NCBI GenBank assembly: GCA_034399355.1
Contig: JAXMMT010000047.1
Span: forward strand, 1 to 30,139
Length of the DNA stretch: 30,139 nucleotides
Source: UBA2279 sp034399355
GTDB taxonomy: Bacteria; Actinomycetota; Coriobacteriia; Anaerosomatales; Anaerosomataceae
Direction: 5' to 3'
The first letter of the stretch is position 1. Each line of letters starts with the position of its first letter. The notes under the pieces are model-generated. The model was given only the letters and a program-made list of their open reading frames with translations. It was not told the origin of the DNA and searched no databases. Positions 14,691 to 21,773 of the stretch are shown here, piece by piece. The position numbers and the translations under genes were made by a program.

Positions 14691-15947
14691 GTGCCTTTGA
14701 CGATGGCGGAGAAACACGCGGTGACGAGGAAGCTCGCCGAGGGGTATCGGCGGGCCGGTAAACTGGAGAAGGGAGCGATCCTGGACACGCTCTGCTCGAT
14801 CACGGGCTACAGCCGAGACCATGCGGCGAGACTGCTGCGGGCGGGACCGCCGCCGAAGTGGCCCAAGAAGAATCCCGGGAAGAACCGTACACGTCCGCGC
14901 GTCTACGACGTCGACGTGCTCTTCGCACTGCGCAAGGTCTGGGCGACACTGGACGAACTCTGCGGCAAGCGCCTCGCCGCGGCGAGGCCTCACATGGTGA
15001 TCGCGATGGAGCGCCACGGCGAGCTCATGGTCTCCGCCGAGGTGCGGCAGAAGCTCCTCGCCATGTCCGCCGCCACGATCGACCGCCTTCTCGCACCCGA
15101 TCGTGCCAAGCTCGCCCTCAAGGGCCGCACGGGCACGAAGCCGGGCACGCTTCTCAAGCACCAGATCCCGATCAAGACCTTCGCCGACTGGGACGATACG
15201 CACGCAGGCTTCGTCGAGATCGACCTGGTGGGCCACGACGGAGGTGTGCTGCGTGGCGAATACTGTCAGACGCTCGACGTCACCGACGTGGCGACCGGCT
15301 GGACCGAGACACGTGCGGTCAGGAACAAAGCGCAGGTACACGTGTTCGCCGCGCTCAAGGAGATCCGCACAGCACTTCCCTTCCCGGTCCTGGGGATCGA
15401 CTCTGATAACGGCAGCGAATTCATCAACCACGAGCTTTTCCGCTACTGTGAGGAGAAGCACATCACCTTCACCCGCTCACGTGCCTACAAGAAGAACGAC
15501 GGCTGCTACGTCGAACAGAAGAACTGGTCGGTGGTGCGCAGGAACGTCGGCTACGCACGCTTCGACACACCGGAGGAGCTCGCGTGCCTGAACGAGCTCT
15601 ACACGGTACTGCGCGAGCACACCAACTACTTCATGCCGTCGGCGAAGCTCGTCTCCAAGACCCGTGAGGGTGCGAAGGTGACCAAGCGCTACGACACCCC
15701 GCAGACGCCGTATTCCCGCGTGCTCGCCTCCGAGCACGTCACGCAGGCGACCAAGCGCCGGCTGACGCGACGCTACGAGCAGCTCAACCCCGTGGCGCTC
15801 AAGCGCACGATCACCGATCTGCAGAAGCGCCTCTACGAACTCGTGTCACTTAAGGAATCGATCAGAAGAAGGGAGGTGCGGGCATCCGATCTCGACGACA
15901 TTTATGATGAGTCAACGAATGCGCGCTTCGACGACATTCTTAGATGA
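14691..15947 (+). CDS. DDE integrase-core transposase
   Basis: This 418-residue transposase starts at GTG 14691 (or ATG 14703, both in frame). The N-terminus has a helix-turn-helix-like region (about 10-50, GAILDTLCSITGYSRDHAAR). The integrase core has Asp178 (VEIDLVGHDGG), Asp239 (GIDSDNGSEF) and Glu275 (YVEQKNW), a DD(35)E arrangement. All catalytic residues and the full length are present, so the element may be active. The last roughly 20 codons, including the stop, lie inside the right terminal repeats, so the protein tail (DLDDIYDE ... FDDILR) is encoded by them. Transposases of this type with FVEIDLVGHDGG are common in actinobacteria and deltaproteobacteria. Confidence 0.93.
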   Translation: MPLTMAEKHAVTRKLAEGYRRAGKLEKGAILDTLCSITGYSRDHAARLLRAGPPPKWPKKNPGKNRTRPRVYDVDVLFALRKVWATLDELCGKRLAAARPHMVIAMERHGELMVSAEVRQKLLAMSAATIDRLLAPDRAKLALKGRTGTKPGTLLKHQIPIKTFADWDDTHAGFVEIDLVGHDGGVLRGEYCQTLDVTDVATGWTETRAVRNKAQVHVFAALKEIRTALPFPVLGIDSDNGSEFINHELFRYCEEKHITFTRSRAYKKNDGCYVEQKNWSVVRRNVGYARFDTPEELACLNELYTVLREHTNYFMPSAKLVSKTREGAKVTKRYDTPQTPYSRVLASEHVTQATKRRLTRRYEQLNPVALKRTITDLQKRLYELVSLKESIRRREVRASDLDDIYDESTNARFDDILR

Positions 15948-15953
15948 GGCAAC
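15894..15953 (-). repeat. Right end of IS: two tandem terminal repeats
   Basis: Read on the minus strand, copy R1 (15953-15930) begins GTTGCCTCATC and ends AGAATGTCGTC, and copy R2 (15916-15894) begins GTTGACTCATC and ends AAATGTCGTC. The order of the two variants is the reverse of the left end: the A-variant is outermost on the left and the C-variant outermost on the right. Confidence 0.85.
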
Positions 15954-15981
15954 GGGGTGGTTTATGACAACCGGTATCGAC

Positions 15982-17238
15982 TCACAGATTGGGGGAGATG
16001 GGTTCCTCGGCCATACGGATCGTCTCGGGCACCGGTACCGCGCCGCGCGCCATCGCATCGCGGTCGATAGCACCCGCCTCGATAAATGAGCCGGCTGCGA
16101 TGAGAGACGCAAGGACGCCAAAGCCGATCAGGGTAGATTGCACGCCGATCGCGCCGGCGAGTGCGGGAGCGATTGCGAGCGGTATCAGCTCGCCGCTGCG
16201 GCGGTGTACCTCCGAGGTGCCGATAATGCGGCCGACCAGTTCACGCGGGGTGTCGCGGTGTATGAGGGTGCGGAGCAAGGGCTCCAGGATGCCGATGACG
16301 AACGCCCAGACGAACGCGCCGAGAGCGATCACGCGCAGGTCCGTCCAGCCGACGTAGAGTACGGCCCCCAAGCCGACGAAGATCGAGAGGAACGCAAGGC
16401 CGCGGGCGGACAGGACGCGCCGCGGCAGGCGCGGCAGCAGCCAGGCGCCCGTGATGAAGCCCACGCCGAAGACGGAGTTCATCCAGCCGATCGTTTCGAT
16501 GCCGGTGCCGACCACGTCACGGAAGAAGAGCGGTTCGAGCGCACCGAACGCGCCGAACGACATCCAGACGAGCGATCCCATCAGCAGGTAGTAGCGTATC
16601 GGCCGCAGCCCGTACGCGGCTTTGAGGCCTTCGCGCAGTTCAGCGAGCGCATGCGTCTTGTGCAGGTCTTTGCGTGCTGGGGGCTGTATCGAGATGCGCC
16701 ACACGAGCCCTGCTGCAAGAAGCGAAGTGGCGGCGTCGAGCACGAAGATCCAGTTGACGTGCGCATATCGCACGAGCAAGGCGCCGACCGCCGGTCCCAC
16801 CGCGAACGCGAGTGACGCGCCGCCCTCGATCCAGGAGTTCACCTTCGCAAGCTGCGACTCATCGGTCACCAGGTGCGGGGCGAACGAGGCCGCCGATGTC
16901 ACGACGGGTGCGCCGAGGAAGCCCCATGCGGACGAGATCACGATCAGCAGCGGGAGCGTGTCCGCGACGATCATCGCCATGGCCGCGACGACGAAGCCCA
17001 TCTCGGCGAACACGAGTACCTTGCGCGGGCCGTAGCGGTCGATGAGCACACCAGCGGCCGTGCTGCCGAGGATCGAGGCGATGCTCAGGCAGAACATGAG
17101 GATGGCGAGCTCGTACGCGGTGGCGTCGAGCACGTACGCGGCCTTGCCCCATACGCCGATGAAGAACGCGGCTTCGCTACCTGCGCGCGAGGTGAAGCGG
17201 GCGATGACGAGGCGGAGTATGTCTTTGCGAGGTGCCAT
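15982..17238 (-). CDS. MFS transporter
   Basis: This 418-residue protein has about 12 hydrophobic segments and the MFS loop 2-3 motif GVLIDRYGPRKV (about 63-74). It resembles drug- or siderophore-efflux type MFS proteins (the MFS_3 group), but the substrate cannot be read. The start at ATG 17238 lies two bases after the stop of the upstream MFS gene and has no clear ribosome binding site, so translation is probably coupled. The C-terminal tail is hydrophilic. The IS right end lies about 25 bases beyond the stop codon. Confidence 0.85.
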   Translation of the reverse strand: MAPRKDILRLVIARFTSRAGSEAAFFIGVWGKAAYVLDATAYELAILMFCLSIASILGSTAAGVLIDRYGPRKVLVFAEMGFVVAAMAMIVADTLPLLIVISSAWGFLGAPVVTSAASFAPHLVTDESQLAKVNSWIEGGASLAFAVGPAVGALLVRYAHVNWIFVLDAATSLLAAGLVWRISIQPPARKDLHKTHALAELREGLKAAYGLRPIRYYLLMGSLVWMSFGAFGALEPLFFRDVVGTGIETIGWMNSVFGVGFITGAWLLPRLPRRVLSARGLAFLSIFVGLGAVLYVGWTDLRVIALGAFVWAFVIGILEPLLRTLIHRDTPRELVGRIIGTSEVHRRSGELIPLAIAPALAGAIGVQSTLIGFGVLASLIAAGSFIEAGAIDRDAMARGAVPVPETIRMAEEPISPNL

Positions 17239-17240
17239 GC

Positions 17241-18437
17241 TTACGACTCGGGGGCGCAGCTGCGAGCGGGAAGCGCCCTGCCGGTGAGCGCCAATGCCGC
17301 TCCGGCGGTCACCATCAGCGCGGCACTGACCGCGAATGGAGCGCCGTGCGACACGGTGTCCCACAGCAGCCCGGCGACAGCGCTGGCAGGCAGCGCAGCA
17401 AGGCCGAGTACGAACGTGTAACCCCCAATGGCGGTGGCGCGAACGTCGCATCCGACGAGGTCGACGACGTAGGCGCGCGTCATTCCCTCGGTCATCGCAT
17501 ACGGCACGCCGTAGGCGGTGAAGAGCAGCCACGCATGCACCGGCGCGCCGGCAAGCGCGAATCCTGCGTAGACCGCGCCGTAGAGCACGAAGCCGATCGA
17601 AAGCAGACGCTTGCGGCCGACGCGATCAGACAGCGCACCGAGCGGCGCCGAGAGCGTGGCTCCCACGATGTTGAACGCGAAATACATCAGCGGGATGAGC
17701 GCGGGTGTCGCGCCGACGTCTTGGGCGCGCAGGATGAGCATCGCATCCGAGGAGTTGCCGAGTGCGAAGACGAAGCTTACCGCGGTGAACAGCGCGAACG
17801 GTCGACCGAGGTGACGCAGTCGTAGTGTGGGGCGTACGCCGTCAGGCCGAACCGCGCGCTTTTCGCGCACCGCGAAGAACACGACGGCGATGGCGAGGGC
17901 GCCCGGTATCGCCGACACCCAGAAGATGGTGCGGTAGCCGTCGGGCACGAGTGTGAGGATCGCCCACGCTGTGAGCGGGCCAATCGCCGCGCCTAGCGTG
18001 TCCAGCGCGCGGTGTACGCCGAAGTTGCGGCCTCGGGTAGCCTCGGTGGAGGAGTCGGCGATCAGCGCGTCGCGCGGCGCGGTGCGAATCCCCTTGCCCA
18101 GGCGGTCGCACCAGCGCAGCAGCAGCACGGCGGGCCACGAACCCGTGAGCGCCAGCAGCGGTTTCACAACGTTGGAGAGCGAGTAGCCAAACGCGATGAG
18201 CGGCCGCCGCCGCCCGACGCGGTCCGACAGCCAGCCCGAGAAAACCTTCATCAGTGACGCGGTCGTCTCGGCCACCGATTCGATGATGCCGATCGCCGTG
18301 ACAGGCGCGCCCAGCACGTTGGCGAGGAAGAGCGGGAGGATGGGGTAGACCATCTCGGAGGACGCGTCGGTGAGAAGGCTGACTATTCCCAGGGCTTTGA
18401 TGTTTCGCGGCACGCGCCGCTCGCCGGGGTCGGCCAC
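17241..18437 (-). CDS. MFS transporter
   Basis: This 398-residue MFS protein starts at GTG 18437 after AAGGGAG. It has about 12 membrane segments, motif A in the first half (GWLSDRVGRRRPLIAFG) and again in the second (GALSDRVGRKRLLSIG), and the block RLGKGIRTAPRDALIADS between helices 4 and 5, a signature of a widespread MFS subgroup of unknown substrate. It is upstream of, and two bases from, a second MFS gene of a different subgroup, so the pair is not a simple tandem duplication. They might act together or on related compounds; that is inference. Confidence 0.87.
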   Translation of the reverse strand: MADPGERRVPRNIKALGIVSLLTDASSEMVYPILPLFLANVLGAPVTAIGIIESVAETTASLMKVFSGWLSDRVGRRRPLIAFGYSLSNVVKPLLALTGSWPAVLLLRWCDRLGKGIRTAPRDALIADSSTEATRGRNFGVHRALDTLGAAIGPLTAWAILTLVPDGYRTIFWVSAIPGALAIAVVFFAVREKRAVRPDGVRPTLRLRHLGRPFALFTAVSFVFALGNSSDAMLILRAQDVGATPALIPLMYFAFNIVGATLSAPLGALSDRVGRKRLLSIGFVLYGAVYAGFALAGAPVHAWLLFTAYGVPYAMTEGMTRAYVVDLVGCDVRATAIGGYTFVLGLAALPASAVAGLLWDTVSHGAPFAVSAALMVTAGAALALTGRALPARSCAPES

Positions 18438-18512
18438 TGCAAGCTCCCTTCTCGGACACTCGATGTAGCGTACCGCTGGTGCGGTGTGCAGGCCACCACG
18501 AGTGGCTTGGGC

Positions 18513-18518
18513 TAGACT
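18513..18518 (+). promoter_or_regulatory. Candidate -10 element (TAGACT) for the flavoprotein gene
   Basis: TAGACT lies 80 bases before the ATG at 18598, in the divergent gap between the MFS operon and the flavoprotein gene, within the same CTAGACTGG found before the TIGR04076-like gene. No convincing -35 is visible. Confidence 0.25.
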
Positions 18519-18597
18519 GGGGCAGGACACCTACGGGCCGGTCTTCTATCGGGCGGGTGAACAATCGGGAGTGGATCACCAGAGGGAGGTCGTCGCG

Positions 18598-19173
18598 ATG
18601 AAGGTCGTCGCTTTCAACTGCAGTGCGCGCAAGGACGGCAACACCGCCGTGCTTATCGAGCGCGTGCTTGACGAACTGCGTGCCGAGAGTATCGAGACCG
18701 AGCATGTCCAGCTCGCCGGCAAGCGCGTCGAAGGATGCACCGTGTGCATGAAGTGCGCCGAGCACAAAGACGGACGCTGCTACGGGCGCAAGGACTTCGG
18801 CAACGAGTGCATCGAGATGATGCACGACGCGGACGGTATCATCATCGGCTCACCAGTGTACTTTGCCGACATCTCACCTGAGGCCAAGGCGCTCATCGAC
18901 CGCGCCGGCTATGTAGCCGGTTACAAGAAGGAGATGCTCTACCGCAAGGTGGGTGCCGGCGTCATCGCGGTGCGCCGCGCGGGTGCCGTGCACGCGCTGG
19001 ACTCCATCAACCACCTCTTCCTCATCCGGCAGATGGTGATCGCCGGTTCCTCGTACTGGAACCTGGGGATGGGCCGCGAGAAGGGCGAGGTCGTGCGCGA
19101 CGAAGAGGGCATGCGTACGATGGAGAACCTCGGCAAGAACATGGCGTGGCTGCTGAAGAAGCTGCACAGCTAG
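18598..19173 (+). CDS. NAD(P)H-dependent FMN reductase / iron-sulfur flavoprotein
   Basis: This 191-residue flavodoxin-like protein has the N-terminal FMN phosphate loop NCSARKDGNT, the GSPVYFADISPEAKALIDR flavin-binding segment and a compact cysteine motif C47-x2-C50-x2-C53-x7-C61. This motif is the cluster site of iron-sulfur flavoproteins (ISF) of anaerobes, which carry FMN plus [4Fe-4S] and act in electron transfer or oxidative-stress defence. The ATG at 18598 follows GAGGGAGG by about seven bases. It stands alone between MFS genes (divergent) and an unknown gene (convergent, nine bases away). Confidence 0.88.
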   Translation: MKVVAFNCSARKDGNTAVLIERVLDELRAESIETEHVQLAGKRVEGCTVCMKCAEHKDGRCYGRKDFGNECIEMMHDADGIIIGSPVYFADISPEAKALIDRAGYVAGYKKEMLYRKVGAGVIAVRRAGAVHALDSINHLFLIRQMVIAGSSYWNLGMGREKGEVVRDEEGMRTMENLGKNMAWLLKKLHS

Positions 19174-19182
19174 CAAGGTGGG

Positions 19183-19752
19183 CTAGAACAGCTCGCTCAG
19201 GTCGTCCATGGCTTCCCGCGTATGGTCCAGGACCCAGTCCTCCAGCGACAGGTAGGGCTTGGGGTTGAACACGGCACCCATATCCATGACGATCTCGACA
19301 ATCGCCGCCAGCAGGCCCTCGTGGCGCATGAGCGCATCGATAAGCTTGGGGTTTACGGTGCCGCTGCTGGCAGGGATCGGTGTTACGAAAATCGCCCCGT
19401 CGTTGTCCTGGACGATGAGATCGAAGCAGAAGTTGCCGGCCATGGTGACGCTCAGGCCGAGGTCGGAACCGAGTGGTTTATACCAGGATAGACGGTCTTT
19501 CTGTAGTCCGGAGACGCGGGCAAGCGTCGCATCGTCGACCGCCATCGAGCACGGGAATGTCGGCAGGGTCCGCACGGCTTCGCGAAGGTTGATGGCTGCT
19601 ACGAGTGCACGCTCGGGGGTCGTCGCGTGCAGGATGTCGAGCGCGAGGCTCACCTCGATCGGTGAAGAAGCGTTCAGAATGGTTCGGAACAGCTCGGGCT
19701 CCTTAGTGAACACCTTTCGGAGCTGGCTGACACTAGAGGTGATGGAGGCCAA
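19183..19752 (-). CDS. Hypothetical protein (TTG start)
   Basis: This 189-residue soluble acidic protein matches no family that I recognise. The N-terminal 70 residues look helical (LRKVFTKEPELFRTILNAS, EVSLALDILHATTPERALVAA), and the middle has alternating strands (LGLSVTMAGNFCFDLIVQD, GAIFVTPIP). The C-terminus is acidic and helical. A start at TTG 19752 is chosen because AAAGGAG lies nine bases upstream and no in-frame ATG or GTG exists between the upstream stop and this codon. An out-of-frame ATG directly followed by TAA sits between the ribosome binding site and the TTG. It follows the phosphatase gene on the same strand after 188 bases. The exact start is uncertain. Confidence 0.65.
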   Translation of the reverse strand: MASITSSVSQLRKVFTKEPELFRTILNASSPIEVSLALDILHATTPERALVAAINLREAVRTLPTFPCSMAVDDATLARVSGLQKDRLSWYKPLGSDLGLSVTMAGNFCFDLIVQDNDGAIFVTPIPASSGTVNPKLIDALMRHEGLLAAIVEIVMDMGAVFNPKPYLSLEDWVLDHTREAMDDLSELF

Positions 19753-19940
19753 CGTTACATGCTCCTTTAAGTTGGATTCGATGATTGCGTCGGCAAAGGA
19801 GACGGTGCGACTTCGTGCGCGCCGTCACGGTAGCGGTAACCGTCGGACAAGCGGTTGGGATTAGCGCAGGGCGGTCGATTCCAGGGAGTCTACGGTCGGT
19901 ATGCCAAGCAGCTCGACCGTGGTGATACCGACGCCGGGCG
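19753..19940 (-). other. Gap between phosphatase gene and TTG-start gene
   Basis: The first half after the phosphatase stop, reading down to about 19861 on the minus strand, is open in the -1 frame and has coding-like G/C third positions (VTPGVGITTVELLGIPTVDS). It has no start codon of its own. The remainder holds AAAGGAG for the next gene and no convincing promoter or terminator. Confidence 0.4.
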
Positions 19941-21641
19941 TTACGGAGCTGTCTTGCGGATACGGGGGTGGACTCTGCCCACGAGGTAGGTGACGACGGG
20001 GCCGAGAACCGCAACGGCGCCCAGGGCCGTCAGTTGAATGAGGTCGAGGTCGTACTTGAAGCCCGCCCGCATGTCCGGCAGTCTCCAGACCACCGCGGCG
20101 CCCCAGGTGCGCCAGAAGACTGCTACCTGCAGGACGAGTGCAGCCTGTATGGTGAGCGTCGTGGCCACGCCGAGCGAGAGCCAACCGGCGAGGTATTGGT
20201 GCTTTGGCGGCTTGGGATGGCGGCGCAACAGTGGGTAGATCGCTCCTGCGACCAGGCAGGCCACGAGTCCCGCGATGACCGCCTCGGCCATCCGTCCGTT
20301 GAAAAACGTCTGCACCATGGACTCCTCATTGAACGCGGAGAGCGACCAGGTGTATCCGTGCGCCCAGAAGTAGAGCCCGTTGTAGACGGCGAAGTAGGCA
20401 ATCGCGCCTACGACCGCTGCGACCGCAGCTCGCCATGAGCGCACTCCCGTGAGGATCGCGAAAGCGAGCAGTATCGCCAGCACGCCGACGAATACCGGGA
20501 GGCGCTCGGAACGATCATGGTCGAGTCGTTCGACATCGGCGGCCGCGTACGTCACCCGGATCTCGATAGCGCTCATCGACTTCTCGGTGCATCTGAACGC
20601 CGAGGGCTGGACTATCGGGGCGTACTGCCTGGCGAACAAGCTGGCACGCTCGAGGTCGGCTCCAACCGCAGGTGAGTCTGGTTGAGCGAGGACGGAGACG
20701 ATCGCGAGGCCGTGCGCGTGACCCGGTGTTGGCAGTCCGGCCAACACGGCCACCGTGGGAGCGATGTCCCCAAGCTCCGCCTGCGCGCTTGTGTGCCGAA
20801 CGCCGGGTCCCACGAAGACGCAGGACGTGTGGATGACGGGGTCCTCCCAGCCGCCATGACCGCCGGTGGCGGTGTGGCCGTGATCCGGCGTGATACAGAA
20901 GACCGTCTCACCGTCGTCGAGCCCTTCAATCAGGCGTTCCAGGTCCGCATTCACCGTGGCGACCATCTCGGCGTACTCGGGTGAGGCTGCCCCGTGAGCG
21001 TGGCCGGCCTCGTCGATGTCGGGGAGGAGCACGATCACGAGGCCCGCGCCATCCAGTTCCTCGTCCATCCGCAGCGCGTCGTTGACGATTCCGGAGCTCA
21101 TGTAGGTGTCCGAGTCCCAGTCGGTGAAACTCGAGGCGCTTGCAGCCGAAGCGCCATACAGCATGTCGAGGTCGGTCGGCCCAGCCACCAAGGTGGAGCG
21201 TCCCTCAGCCATCGCCACGTCGAGCAGCGTCTCAACTTCAACACGGCGCTCGTACCAGTTGGTCGTGACGCCGGAGATCTGCTGGGGCGCGCCGGACAGG
21301 ATCGTCGTCCACGTCGGGAATGATAGCGAAGGCTCGGGAACCGTTAGAGAGACGTCGGCACCACGCGCCCGTAGGCGTTCCATCGCACTCATCGAACGAG
21401 ATGCCTCGTCGGTCAGACCGTCGATGATCACGAGTACGGTGCGCTGGTCTTCGCCCGGATTGTCCACGCGTGTGCTTGCGGGATCGATCTCGAGGAATGG
21501 GCTTTGGTAGTCCACGACCTGGTCCCAGGAGTATCCGGCGAGCTGGTAGGCGCCGTACGATGTGCCGAGTGCAGCCAGTAGTCCGATGACAAAGAGTGAC
21601 CATGCCGTTGTTGCGCGAGGTGTTCGCGTGTCCGCATGCAT
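19941..21641 (-). CDS. Membrane-anchored alkaline phosphatase superfamily phosphodiesterase/transferase
   Basis: This 566-residue protein has one N-terminal membrane helix (about 13-33), a catalytic domain of about 330 residues probably outside the membrane, and about five C-terminal helices. Metal-site motifs of the type I phosphodiesterase branch are visible: Asp74 in VLVIIDGL, the SFPTW nucleophile box at 107-111, PDIDEAGHAHGA, TPDHGHTATGGHGG, and a later GHAHG. Arrangement and topology recall GPI ethanolamine-phosphate transferases and nucleotide pyrophosphatases, so a role on lipid- or sugar-linked phosphates is possible. Aligned to the usual T-F-P-N box, the nucleophile here may be Ser107 or a neighbouring Thr. 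GGAAGGA lies six bases before ATG 21641. A frameshift may have cut off the C-terminus. Confidence 0.83.
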   Translation of the reverse strand: MHADTRTPRATTAWSLFVIGLLAALGTSYGAYQLAGYSWDQVVDYQSPFLEIDPASTRVDNPGEDQRTVLVIIDGLTDEASRSMSAMERLRARGADVSLTVPEPSLSFPTWTTILSGAPQQISGVTTNWYERRVEVETLLDVAMAEGRSTLVAGPTDLDMLYGASAASASSFTDWDSDTYMSSGIVNDALRMDEELDGAGLVIVLLPDIDEAGHAHGAASPEYAEMVATVNADLERLIEGLDDGETVFCITPDHGHTATGGHGGWEDPVIHTSCVFVGPGVRHTSAQAELGDIAPTVAVLAGLPTPGHAHGLAIVSVLAQPDSPAVGADLERASLFARQYAPIVQPSAFRCTEKSMSAIEIRVTYAAADVERLDHDRSERLPVFVGVLAILLAFAILTGVRSWRAAVAAVVGAIAYFAVYNGLYFWAHGYTWSLSAFNEESMVQTFFNGRMAEAVIAGLVACLVAGAIYPLLRRHPKPPKHQYLAGWLSLGVATTLTIQAALVLQVAVFWRTWGAAVVWRLPDMRAGFKYDLDLIQLTALGAVAVLGPVVTYLVGRVHPRIRKTAP

Positions 21642-21773
21642 CCGGAGTCCTTCCCGCCACACTACCTTTCTCGCAGTGTGCCGCTGCGGAGGGGCGGGTG
21701 GCAAGCGCGGAAGGGAACGCAGGCAGTGGCGTCGAATAGCTAGCCAGTGGTACTTGCTTCCAGGGGGTAGAGA

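Larger units (their letters stand above)
14575..15956 (+). mobile_element. Insertion sequence with tandem-repeat ends
   Basis: This is a 1.38-kb element with one transposase gene. Each end carries two tandem copies of a 23-24 bp repeat of form GTTG(A/C)CTCA-n4-A(A/G)AATGTCGTC, and the right end is inverted relative to the left: 14578-14600 and 14612-14635 on the left; 15930-15953 and 15894-15916 (complement) on the right. A GTGGT present at 14570-14574 and at 15957-15961 could be a 5-bp target duplication, which would set the outer limits given here; this is tentative. The family is uncertain (integrase-core type, perhaps one of the groups placed in ISNCY). The element sits between the MFS genes and the PAS kinase gene. 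Confidence 0.85.

Noticed and set aside
15982..18437. The two MFS genes as a tandem duplication
   Set aside because: They share only general MFS motifs; the RLGKGIRTAPRDALIADS block is present in one only.
18598..19173. Flavoprotein as arsenical or nitro-compound resistance gene linked to the MFS pair
   Set aside because: It is transcribed divergently and the four-cysteine motif points to a general iron-sulfur flavoprotein; no resistance marker is nearby.
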